From: Sporobolomyces roseus
Taxonomy: Eukaryota; Basidiomycota; Microbotryomycetes; Sporidiobolales; Sporidiobolaceae
Direction: 5' to 3'
Assembly (NCBI GenBank): GCA_016617785.1
Contig: JADILM010000002.1
Span: 2,108,001 to 2,172,000 of the forward strand
DNA: 64,000 nt
Both the position numbers and the translations under genes were made by a program. The notes beneath the pieces were generated by a model. That model ran no database searches and was not told the origin of the DNA. It worked only from the letters and a program-made list of their open reading frames with translations. Below are positions 1 through 10,483 of the stretch, piece by piece. Each line of letters begins with the position of its first letter. The first letter of the stretch is position 1.

Positions 1-646
1 GGGACTTTGAGCCACGACTCGGAGGAAGTTGTCGGGTGATGCCATAGCTCCGATGACGGGTCGGGTGCGCCACATCATCTCTCTGTTCTTGAGATTGAAG
101 AGGGTCATTCGCAAATCGAGAAGTCGGCGAACAGCTTCCTCCGAGAGAATCGGTTTTGAAGCTTGCTTTGCTCGTTGCTGCATAGATTGCTGTCAGTACG
201 AGTATCGTCGTTGCACAGTCAAAGATGGCCAGTGCTCACGGAGTAATGAATCTCAGCTACTGCGAGATTCAAAAAGTTCTTCTTTCTGACTTCGCTGTCG
301 AGGAGCGAATGCCTCGCGCAATTGTACGGATCCCCATTGGTCAAAGTGTAGAGGGGCTCCTTCAAGAGTCGGAGTAGATCGTCAACTTCATCCTGATTTA
401 GAGACGGCCATTTGAAGGGGTTCGAGCCGCAAATTCGTTTGTGAGAGGACCAAATCTAGTCACCTCAAAAATCAGCCCGAGATCATGAGAGACGCATTCG
501 ACATTACTCACAAGCGTTTGATGCTCTTGAGAACAGAAGAACATCCAATCAATTCCAGCTTTGTTGCATTTCGAACAACGCGTTGATGAAGCTTTTCCGC
601 ATACGACACACCCTCCTAGGGTTTGCCGAGCAACGGAGGTAGACAT
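1..646 (-). CDS. N-terminal MYND zinc-finger protein, 3' part missing (window edge)
   Basis: Three exons were joined: 646-512, 455-240 and 177-1, all in phase 0, and the frame stays open to the left edge. Introns 511-456 (56 bp) and 239-178 (62 bp) start with GTGAG and end in AG. Residues 13-54 form a MYND finger: CxxC at 13-16, CxxC at 24-27, C38/H42, then W47, H50 and C54. The last three appear only after splicing (LIWSSHKRIC), which supports the first intron strongly. The start at 646 is the first ATG before the finger. MYND fingers mediate protein contacts. Downstream are charged helices without a recognised domain. In many fungal proteins of this type the rest is unannotated, so no function is proposed. 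Confidence 0.8.
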
Positions 647-939
647 CTTGAAGCTGTCGAGGAAGTATGTGGGCGGATTGGAGTCGAAAGCGGCAGGAGT
701 GGGAGGAAGAGGAAAGAGAAGAGAAAGGAGAGGTTTTTCGCCTCCGATGCGATTCCGCGGACCTCTCCTTTCGCACTCTCAGCTTAGCGAATGTACTGAT
801 GTAAAGCGAGCTCCGACATTACATTCCTAAGCGCTCCTACCGATTCTTCGAAAGCACTTCTCAACTGTTCCTCAAGCATTTCGCACCCATTTCAATCTCC
901 TCTTTCATCGTCCGCACTTCCCAGCTATCTTCACTGTCC

Positions 940-2438
940 TCACTCGTTCTGCCATTCCTCCAAAGTCCTGATCCCTCGCAAGTGACTCAACATCGTCCTC
1001 ATTTCCCCAACTTTCCCTTCTCCAGCCAATCTCTGCCCTTTCTCCGCGATTCGATTCCCCAGTTCAACGATGAGTTCTCCGAGTACCTCCGGTAGCTGAA
1101 CGAATTGCTCTTCTTCTTGATTGAGCGGCGTTGAGAACACTTGCGTTTCCGCTCCTCCATCCGACCAGTTCTTGCGAATCTGGATACCGTGCGGCTCGAA
1201 GTCCTTGGCGAGTTGCGACCAGACTCTCTTGTACATGCCAATAGGGTGCTTGACGTAGAGTGATTTGAGACTGTCACTCAATTCCGTGATTCGTTCGACG
1301 AGTTCGTCAAACTCAGCGGATAACAAGCTCTTGTAAGGTAGGTTGTAAGCTTGATCGAATTCGAGCTGAAGGTTGACAAGTGAGGTAGGTCGAGGAGGCG
1401 AAGGATTTCGCTTGCGGAGGATAAATCGTGACAGCGGATTTCAAGTTTCTCTAGTTGAGGTAGAAGTATAGGCGAGATCTCGGTGAAGATTGAAATGGTC
1501 TTGAAGCTGACTTGAAGAAGTCGAAGAGAAGGGAACAGACTTGCGAACTCGAGCAAAGTGACATCGAAATCTTCTTGGACCTCCTTCTTCGAGTTTATCA
1601 CGAACTTGAGTGAGCAGAGGGTATCTCGGAAGTAGTAGTGGATGTCGAGTGCAGATGTCGGAGTTACGCAGGCAGTAGGAAGAGCTCCGTCGAAGGAGAG
1701 GGTGAGATGTTGTAGAGCGGATAACTGTGCGAGTACGGCGGGAAACGGAGAGGTCTCGAGGAGGAGGAGAGCTGGAATCGTCAAGCTGTGAATTGAGGGA
1801 TTGAGAAAGAGATAAGTGATTATCTGCTGAGGGTTGTCGTATTCGAGGTTCCAGGATCGAACTCTGCTCGCCAAATGAGCGAATTTCTTGACGGTTTCTC
1901 GCTGAGCTTCGACATCACTTGCGCGGAAATTCGAACCGAGTAGCTTGTCCCACATTTTACCAGTGAAGGTGATTGAATCCAGGTTGGGCAGACCAGGGCA
2001 AACGTGGAAGAGCGCAAATGAAAGCGATTCGAGGTCGGCTTTGCGATCGATTTCTAACGTTGTGAGATAGTTGCGGATCGAAGATTCGAGCATGCGATAT
2101 TGGAAGATCTTCTGTTGGCATCGAGAGACGCGCAAGACCTGTTGCTCCGAGCGACTTGTTAAACAGAGTTGCAGATGAGGAAAGAAGAGAATCGAACGTA
2201 CCGAGAAGAGATGTGGACAGCACAAAGTGCGTATTCCTGAACTGACCTTTGACAAGGCTTGTACAGTTCCACCTCTTTGCCCATCGTAATGGAAGGCTAC
2301 AGCTTGAGTTGAATCTGAATCTGAATCTGAGTAGACTTCTGGTGCACGCTTGCGATAAGCTGCATCGGAATAAGCCACTTGATCTACGACTAGCTGTTTG
2401 ATTTCTGTAGGTAGGCGATTGAAACTCATTGTCGTCAA
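940..2438 (-). CDS. F-box/LRR-like protein, probable frameshift near 1375-1395
   Basis: The main frame runs from ATG 2438 to a stop at 1278. The N-terminus (NRLPTEIKQLVVDQV) looks like an F-box, and the body has leucine-rich segments such as LPQLEKLEIRCHDL. Intron 2201-2139 (63 bp, GTACGT...CAACAG) is in frame and would be missed by a simple ORF call. After about 1390 the coding signal moves to another frame that continues to 940 and ends in a charged helix (LRGIRTLEEWQNE). A shift of one base around 1375-1395 would read DLPHLVNLQLEFDQAYNLP, a natural LRR continuation. No intron with typical signals and fitting phase was found, so this is either a sequence error or a lesion. If real, the protein ends early at about 365 aa. 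It is divergent with the SNARE gene, with 104 bp between the starts. Confidence 0.65.
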
Positions 2439-2542
2439 GTGAGATGAAGGAGAGCAAGAAGCGAAGTAGATCTTTCCTGTCTACTCTTGTTCTCCCACCA
2501 TCTCGTTACGTTCTAAATACACTCTCAGTAGACTCTAGTACT

Positions 2543-3447
2543 ATGTCGGTAGCCCCACCAAGTGCTTCAAAGCTATCCCACCTTTCGACGACCATCTTGA
2601 CATCAGTTCTCGAATTGCAACGACTACATCAACTCTCTCTCCCAGCTTCAGCTTCCCTCACTTCTACAATCACACGAAATATCTCACAACTAGTGAAAGG
2701 GATAGATCAATTGGAAGAAGCGGGGAGTGAGAATCGGGAGGTGTTGGTGGGGTTGCAACAACAAGAGGAGAGGATCATTGGATTGGTTCAAGGGTTGGGC
2801 GTCAAGGTTGAACAGAGTACGAAAAGGGGAAAGGACAAGGGGAGGACTGGGAAGTTGGTTGATACTGGAGATGAGGAAGTCGATCCTTTCTCATTAGGGT
2901 TCGTCGATCTTTTGCTTTCTCAGACCCCTTGCAGGGAAGACGCTGAAGGACGATTAGTCGAACAGCGACGATGCGGTACCACTGGAGAACGTCAAACCGC
3001 ATGTCTCGATACCGATGTCTTCGGATGCCAAAACGAATCAAGAGTTAAACACGATGGAAGAAGATGAAGAAGCCATGCGACGAGCGAATTCCGAGGTGAT
3101 GCAAATGCAACAACGAATGATGGAAGGTGAGCCGTCCTTCCCTCCCTCCCTTCCCTCCTCTAGCTAACGTTCTCGTTCCTTCAGATCAAGACGAGCAATT
3201 AGATTCCCTCTCCTCTGCAATCTCACGACAACACGCCCTCTCCCTCCGAGTGGCAGAAGAACTCGAACTACACTCGAACCTGATAGATGATACGGAAGCA
3301 GCGGTGGATCGGACAGATGCGAATTTGAGAAGAGCGAGTGGGAGATTGGATCAGTTTGCGAGAAAGGCTAGGAATACGGGGAGTACAGGATTGATCATTG
3401 CTTTGATCGTCGTACTCGTCGTTTTGATCGTCATCTTCAAGTTCTGA
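2543..3447 (+). CDS. Qc-SNARE of the Syn8/syntaxin-8 type
   Basis: Exons 2543-2898, 2966-3126 and 3185-3447 give 259 aa. Introns are 67 and 58 bp and the phases fit (2 then 1). The N-terminal 120 residues are helical. A SNARE helix begins at QDEQLDSLSSAISRQ and runs to GRLDQFARKARN, followed by a C-terminal membrane anchor (GLIIALIVVLVVLIVIFKF) with only a few residues beyond. This layout is typical of tail-anchored Qc SNAREs acting in endosome/Golgi membrane fusion. By my alignment to syntaxin 8 the zero-layer glutamine position carries His (EELELHSNLIDD). The start is the first ATG of this frame inside the leader; an ATG at 2429 overlaps the neighbour's start and is less likely. Confidence 0.88.
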
Positions 3448-3781
3448 TCGATATCGACTTTGGTCGTCTTTTGTATTTTTCGTTTTGTCTCGCTCGATCC
3501 TTTTTGTTCAGTCTTTCACGTTGTTGTAGATTCGTTTATATATAGTGTCAAACTACTCTTCTTCACTCGTTCTGTCGGGTACCTCTCCAATGAGCACTCC
3601 TTGCGAGAGAGATTCCCCTCCATCGTGTGATTCTTCCCCTACTCGAAGCAGCTCACACAAGATATCGAGGATTCGTCGTGATCAAAGACTAAAGATTGCA
3701 ACATGATGGAAATGGAGACAGGCATAAACGAGGAAGGAAAAGTATGAAAACAGAGTGATGAGCAAAAAAGAGGAATTCGAA
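3448..3781. other. Convergent intergenic region, SNARE/YMR1
   Basis: These are the 3' flanks of two convergent genes. A TATATA-like stretch lies near 3537-3543, downstream of the SNARE stop, and may be part of 3' processing. I see no gene, RNA or repeat here. Confidence 0.6.
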
Positions 3782-6700
3782 CTATAAAACTCCCAATGGA
3801 TCCGCCCCATAACTCTTGACTTCTTCTTCCTTCTTCTTCTCCTCGACTCTGACCGTCATCCTCGGTTCCTCAGTTCTCGGCAATGGCGTAGGTAGAGCAT
3901 CTTCTCTATCGATCGTCTCCCACGGATTTATCGATAGTGCACTCGAAGGTTGGCGAGTAGGATGTGGTGCCGACGGTTTTCGAGGTTGATAGGGTTTGTA
4001 ACTCGATGTAGAAGGTTGTGAGGAGGAGGAAGAAGGAGGAGGGGAAGAGAAATCGGGTAGAGGGTTCCGAGATGGAGGTTGAGGATCTTCGGTTGTTCCC
4101 CAAGGGTTCGAGCTGATCGTTGAGAATCGACTCCACATCCCACTCGATCCTTCGCTCCTTCCCACACTCCCTTGATCTTCCCCTCGTCCGGACGCACTCG
4201 GACTCCATCCATTCTCTTGTTCCTGCTGCTGTTCCTGAACCGTTCGTTCTTTATATTGTTTCGCAGCTTCCGCTCCCAACTTCTGTACCGTCTTCCAAGC
4301 TGACCAACCAAACTTTTGTACACTCGCGACTGTTTCCGATAATTGTTGTTCTGTTGTTGGTTGCGCTCCATTCGTTCGAGGTGCAGGAGAAGTCGAGCGA
4401 GAGTGTTGTCGAGTCGAAGAGGAAGGCTGGAGAGTCGAGGAGGAAGGAGGTGGAGCAGAGAGGGAGAGACCGGAAGTTGCAGCAGAGAGAGGATGGAGTA
4501 CTGGATCGTCTTCTTCCGAAGTCACCACTTGATGTTCCGTCAACGTTCTTTCTTCACTTTGAGGAGACATGACAGGTTTCGGAGGATTCATCTCTTCGTC
4601 AGTTCGACCGAACAGCTCGCACCAATACTTGACGTTCTGAGGATCAAAGAGGAGTACGCCTTGATCTGCTGAGGGTGATTTCGAGTCCGGATCGTCGAGT
4701 GAAGGATTGTACGAAGGGTTTCGGTACTGTTCTTTGAGTTTGAGCGATCCTTCTGCCTCCTCCAAGTCGAAGATTTCCTCCCAAACGCTCGTTGTTCTTT
4801 CCCTAGCTTTGTAACTAGTTCGTTCCGCCTCCGAGTTGAACAAGAACGATCCAGTCTTCCCACTATAAGTTTCCCACACCAACTTCCTCAACAACTCTTC
4901 GTTCCACTCGAATCGATCCGGGAATTGCCTCATGATCTGATAGATACAATCGAGAAATTGTTGAAAGACGGGACAAGTTTCTTTGAATTGGTGAGAAGAT
5001 CCAGCGAATTGTTTCTGAACGGAAGCGAGGAAGGATTGTTGAGTCGTCGCATCCTGAGGTAGGCGTTGATTGAACTCGATTCGATCGTTACAAAGGTGTC
5101 CGGATCGATCGGTGAATTTGTGTCCGTAAGCGATCCAATCTTTCTCGATCAAGACAGCTAACCCTCGTGCGGTTCGGTAGAATGGGTCGAGACAGATTTG
5201 GGGGAGTGCGGAAAGTTGAGAGGTTCGATCCCATCCATCGGAACAGTGGACGAGGACGTGAGAGTTTGAGAGGTGAATAGTTCGAATAACGATGAGAACT
5301 CCATCGAGAATGTTGGTGAGATGGGAGAGCCAATTTGTTCTTCGAAGAGCGAGTCGATCGAGGTGTCCAGTCGTCTCAGCTTCCGCCAGAGCTACGTCCA
5401 CATACAAGAGGTCAGCCTCTCGAATCGAAGCTGACGACAATATGAAGACGTACCTTGAAACACTCCATTCAAAGAACTCCTCATGACATGAATATTATCA
5501 ATCCCCAAATACTCCTTCTTGCAATTCTTGTAAAAAGTCATATTCTCCGTTCCCGCCCCCTTGACCGAATTCGCATAAGCGTTCTTCGTAGGTCTCGCAT
5601 CGATAATGACATTCGTAGCTTGAGCTCCATAGACGATTCCACCGGAAGCGGGATCGAAAGAATCGGTTGATGAGGGGGATTGGAGGGTGAAAGCTTCGCG
5701 AGAACCGGAATGTTGAGAGTGAGACGAGAAGATCGCTTCGATTAACTTTTCATCTTGGATTGAACGAGCCGTTTGTGTGATTCCGACCATTGGTTGAGAA
5801 GAACGAGTGATTGAACCCTGTGAGCCCGACGAATTGCAAAAGGTGAGTACGGCTATACAACGCTCGCATATTCCAAGTTTCTGACTCACGTAGTTTGCCC
5901 AGTGAAGATAGACCAATCCAGGTATCCGACACTTGCTTCGATATTTGACAGCGTAACTTAGCGTCGTATCTGATATTCTCGCCGGAACTACAATTTGCGC
6001 TGGATAACTCGGACAGAACTGTCAGATTCCTGCCTATCCCTAAATCAGTCACACGCTCGTGCAAGGTGAATTAGAGGTAGAAGGAGTACTGACGTTGAAA
6101 TCAAGATTGATATCTGAAAATCTCCAAGCTTTACTCCTACTCCCTACTCCCATCCTCGCGTATTCAGCTTTAGGATCATACACCTCCCAACCATTCAATC
6201 TCTTCTTGTTCCCCTTCTGATCCTGCTCTTTGTGACAGAAGAATGCCCATCTATTCTCTAAACCTCCGGTCGAGAATGTCGAACATAGATTCTTGAGCGA
6301 TTCAAACACTTCGTCGAGTTCTTGAGTTGTGGGAAAGGAGAGGGAGTAGGTGTAAAAGTCTCGAGTGCGAAGGATGAGAGGGGTGGGTGCGCCAGTAAAA
6401 GTTGGAGGGGATTTCGTTACTGAATGTAAGAGTGATAGCGGAACCTGTCGAATACCGCATGCCTTGTTCAGTGATCTGTAGCAGTCTCTGAGTGATGCAA
6501 GGGTACTAACCCATAGTTTCTTCTCATCCTTCTCCCCACCTCGTTCAATCTGCTCTCCTCCTTCATTGCTCTTCTCGTTTGAACCATTCGCTGAACTTGT
6601 ATGATTCTTCTCGAAGATTATGTGATGAGTAGAGAGGTGTAAAGATCCTTGAGTAGGGTGATAGTATGGATCTGATGATGAACTTGAAAGAGTGCCGTGT

Positions 6701-6900
6701 CGACGAGAGAACTCCACAGATCGAACCTACGACAGTGCAGAGGGATTGAGATTAGCTACTAGCTCACTCTGTGCATCACCAAATAGGGTCCGAAGGGATT
6801 ACGGGAGGAGAATGATGCTCCATTGATCGGGTGAAGTAGAGCTGAGCGAAGGTAGGCGGAAAGTGAGGAAGCTTACGGTTGTCCGCTTGACCGAGTCCAT
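3782..6900 (-). CDS. YMR1: Myotubularin-family phosphoinositide 3-phosphatase
   Basis: Six exons: 6900-6877, 6726-6511, 6444-6094, 6018-5890, 5817-5454 and 5391-3782, giving 897 aa. The first exon is only 24 bp (MDSVKRTT). Exons 2-3 form the PH-GRAM region. The next exons give classic myotubularin text (RIPGLVYLHWANY, GSITRSSQPMVG). The catalytic CX5R loop HCSDGWDRTSQ places Cys at about 411 and Arg at 417. The family removes the 3-phosphate of PI3P and PI(3,5)P2 on endosomes and vacuoles. The C-terminal 300 residues are a Ser/Pro/Gln-rich disordered tail with two NPW motifs. Introns 6510-6445 (66 bp) and 5889-5818 (72 bp) are in frame without stops. Confidence 0.95.
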
Positions 6901-7312
6901 CGTACCCCTGTCAGCGAATGAGATTAGCGGAATGAAGTGAAACGATGAAAGTCAAGCGAAAATTCCAATTCCCTTCGCAACATGTCGAGTCTCGCAACAG
7001 TCTTCACGCTCATGCTTTTCTCGTTCGTAGCTAGGTTATTTCCAGAGCACCGCTTGATCTGGGAGCCGAGCAAACCCGCTGTTCACGGACAAAAGGCGCG
7101 GGTGAGAGAGATAGAAACGAAAATTCCGATATTGAATGACAAGAGATTTCTCTGCGTAAACGACCACAGCGAGTGGCAAAAGCTGATGGAAAGGGTCCAT
7201 GTAAAAGGAGACTAGAAAGTATACAAAAAAGGTTGAAAGCCGAAAGAAACGAATCTAATTCTCGGGAAAAGGGAGAGAACCAGCTCTTCCCTTTTCCCCC
7301 TTTTTCCTTCCT
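6901..7312. other. Intergenic: YMR1 promoter and OPY2 3' flank
   Basis: This is the upstream region of YMR1 and the 3' flank of the OPY2 gene, both on the minus strand. A 77-codon plus-strand frame at 6982-7215 has no recognisable domain and I do not call it a gene. Confidence 0.5.
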
Positions 7313-10036
7313 TTAGTTCTCGGCGTCAAGGTTTGCAGAGAGTGCGGCTGATAGAGCTAGTGTATCCATTGATGCTCGAGGATCAGATCCGTCGATTTCG
7401 GCGTGAGATCCAAAGGGATCCTCTGCGTGCTCTTCTTCTTCTGCTGGCTCAGGAGGGGCAGACGGTGAAGGAGGTGCGACGAATGGGATTGGAGGAACTG
7501 TCAGAGGTATCGAATCGTCGTATTAGCTACACAGCTCTTGCAGAAAATGTAAACGAGATCTCAAACTCACCAATCGGTTTCACTTCCTCCTCCTGCTCAT
7601 TCTCCAAACTCATATCACCTTCCTCGGTCCTCTCCACGACCTGACTCAACCCCTCATCCTCCCCCTCTCCCTCTCCCTCCTCCTCCTGAGCTGTACTCCA
7701 TCTCTCCTTCCCCTCCCCACCACCACCGGAGCGACTAATCATGCTCCCCCTCTCACTCCCTTCATCCCCAAACCCACTCGGGAACCCTAATTGGAACGGG
7801 ATCTGACTCAAACCGGATCCGAATCCAGATCTCACTGAGAAATGCTCAGATTGTCGTTCACCACCTGTGGATTTCGTTGGTGAGGTGGAAGTTGGGCGTT
7901 GACCTGCGAAAGGGAGGAATGGGAGTGGGAGAGGTTCATCGTCGAGAGTTGAAGGAGTTCTTGGAGGTGGTGGAGGGAAGGAAGGTTGTTGATTTGAGGG
8001 AGAGACGATTGATTCTAATTGAGTTGCAGTGACGTTTACGGGTAAACCGAGATTGATAGAGGAAGTAGAAGGTCCCGCGAGTTGTCGAGAGTGGGGAGCG
8101 GACATGAATGGGATTCCTTCGAGTAATGAATCGTGTGAGGATGAACTTGTCGAAGTTCGACTCATTGATTGTGATTCACCTTGTTCGTGTTGAGCGGAAT
8201 CTGAGATTGCTGACCAAGTCGATTGACGTTGATCTTGATCGTTCGCGGAGGCATAGGAAGTTCGAACTGAACTTCTCGCACTAGTTGGGAGATCGTTGAC
8301 GGATAAAGTTGATCCTCGATCATTCCCTCCTCCTCCTCCTCCTCCTCCGTTCGAAGCCTTGAGAGTCGAAGCAGTGTTCGGTAAAGGAGTGTTGGGATTC
8401 GTGAAAGTGATTGATTGACCTTGTAAGAATTGAGCTTCTGATGCTTCTGATGAAAGAGAAGATGTCGTCCAACGAGATGAGGTAGAGATGGGACGTGAAG
8501 ATGAACCGGTTTCTCCGAGTGAAATTGAACTTCCTCCTCCTCCTGCCATGACGGTTTCTCGTGATTCATCTCTTTGGTGAGAGGAAGAACTAATCGAATT
8601 GACATCCGAGAATGGATCGTTCGTTGCTAAAGGTGAAGTGGGTGAAGTCGAGTTATTGTTGTTGTTCCCTCCTCCTCCTCCTCCTCCTCCAAGTTTGTGC
8701 GCTTTAGCTTGTTGGAATTCAACTCGTTTAACTCCTCCACTTCCACCCGAGACAGGCGTGATAATTTGAGGAGGATCAAGGATATACGACATTGTAGAGT
8801 TCCCAGATCGTGAAGTGATAGAGGACATCATGGAAAGATGATTTGATTGAGCTGAATTCGAACCACTTCTTGAAGGATCGTGTAGGAACGACATTCCCCT
8901 CGAAGTGGGAGGTAGGAGTTGAGCATTTGGGGTGGTCGAGGAGGTCGGTGAGGAAGGAGAGAACGGGAATCCAGAACGAGGTCGAGAAGAAGTATCGTAG
9001 GGTGAATTGATTGGTGGCGTCGAAGCGAGAGGAGAAGAAGATTTGGGTAATTGAAGGTCGAGTCCCGGTGAACGAGGTGGTCGAATAGGAGCTCCATTCG
9101 ACATTGTTCCGTGAGGGATAGAAGGTTGATCGGGAATGAGAACGGGAGGTAGAGGGTTCAATTCGATCAATTCGCCTCCTGCCAAAGCTAACGAATCTCG
9201 ACTAGCCATACTAGTAGGGATCGAGATTCGATTTATACTGCTTCGTGGAGGTGGGAGAACTGATTGTCGATCCCGTGGAGAAGAGGATTGACCGTAAGCT
9301 CCTCTTTGAGCGTCGTCGACTGAGAGGGAAGATGAATGAGGTGGAATGTAAGCGATTGGAATGATATTTGTCGAATGGGAGGACCGGAAAGAGAATTCGG
9401 AAGTGTGTGTAGAAGCGTTGTCGTTGAATGTACCGATTGAAGAACGATTTTGATCTCCGAATGGATTATCGTCCTGTAAACAGACCTTCAGCTCAGCTCA
9501 CCCCTCAGAGAGAGTTGAAGAGATAGATCTAGACGTACATCTGAAGTCCTCGAAACAGGAACCGTTTCATCTACTCCCTCTGCTGACTGTCCGATGAGAT
9601 TCCCTTGACTTCTCCTATTATTCGTCGTATCTCCCGTCATCTTCAAATGAACGCTAGTCCTCTTGGCTACATTCTCTCCATCTCCACCATTCGTCGCAGG
9701 TGATCCATCCGTAGTTTTCCTCTTCTCCAACAGTTTAGATTGTCGATTCGCCAAATGTTTCGAATACCTTTTCCTACTAACTTCTAAACCTTTAGGTCTC
9801 CACCAGAACCACCATACTACCGCGATCAATACTGCTACACCTACTACTCCTCCTACTGCTGCTCCTGCGGTCGTACCGGTAGAGGGGCCCGAGTCCTTTG
9901 ATGAAGAAGATGAAGAGTCGATACAAATGTTGCGTGGACATTGTGTACACGATCTACCAGTTTGAATACATTCTTGATCTTTCTTGCAACCTTGACAGGG
10001 CGCTATTGGGTCACTGCAAGGTAGACAATTGGACAT
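7313..10036 (-). CDS. OPY2: OPY2-type single-pass membrane anchor with long disordered tail
   Basis: Exons 10036-9539, 9473-7571 and 7497-7313 give 861 aa. Residues 4-38 are a cysteine-rich extracellular head (CLPC, CQGCKKDQEC, CTQCPRNIC). Residues about 57-79 are one membrane helix rich in Gly/Val/Trp, followed by a basic stop-transfer patch. This matches the Opy2 N-terminal domain. In yeast Opy2 tethers Ste50/Ste11 at the membrane for HOG osmosignalling. Just after the first intron comes the conserved-looking NIIPIAYIPPH. The remaining 700 residues are Ser/Thr/Pro-rich with Gly and Asn runs and an acidic end. Yeast Opy2 is about 360 aa, so this tail is greatly expanded. The last exon (EDPFGSHAEIDGSDPRAS) ends at TAA 7315-7313. 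Confidence 0.85.
8668..8690 (-). repeat. (GGA)n run coding polyglycine in OPY2
   Basis: CCT triplets on the plus strand encode a Gly run, directly followed by an Asn run, in the OPY2 tail. A second such run lies near 8326-8348. They are likely length-polymorphic. Confidence 0.85.
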
Positions 10037-10483
10037 TTCTCGGTTTGAAAGGGAAAAAGCGCGGGGAAGTTGGAGAAGGCGCCTGGCTTGTTGGGGGGAG
10101 AGAGAGAGAGACCAGCTCTTGTTGTAGTTCCTTGTGTGAAATGAGGCGCGTAGAAAGAGTCGAAGTGAGGAGGAGAGGGAAGAGGAAAGATCGTTCTCGC
10201 TTTTCCGACTCGAAACAAATCTCGCAGCAATTTAGAAAAGACCTCGGTTTCTGCCCCTCTCTTTCTAGACTGAGAGACAAGCGGAGAATGCTCAGTACGA
10301 CGTAAGATTGAAAGTAACGCGTCTCCGAGTCGAAAGTACGCGGTCTGAGAATTCATTCGTAGTTGAATTTCCACTCTACTCTTCGCACAACCCCGTTTCT
10401 CTCCTCTATCGCTCTACGACTCTTTCTCGACCCACCGTCTCTCGAACCACTCAATCCCTCCATCGAGTTCAGAACTGCTCCTT
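10037..10483. other. Intergenic: OPY2 promoter and PCI-gene 3' flank
   Basis: Upstream region of OPY2 with a short GA-rich tract near 10098-10110. Overlapping minus-strand frames here look like chance frames in pyrimidine-rich leader sequence. No gene seen. Confidence 0.55.

Noticed and set aside
6982..7215. 77-codon plus-strand frame upstream of YMR1
   Set aside because: No domain, no splice partners, and it lies in a promoter region; chance frame.
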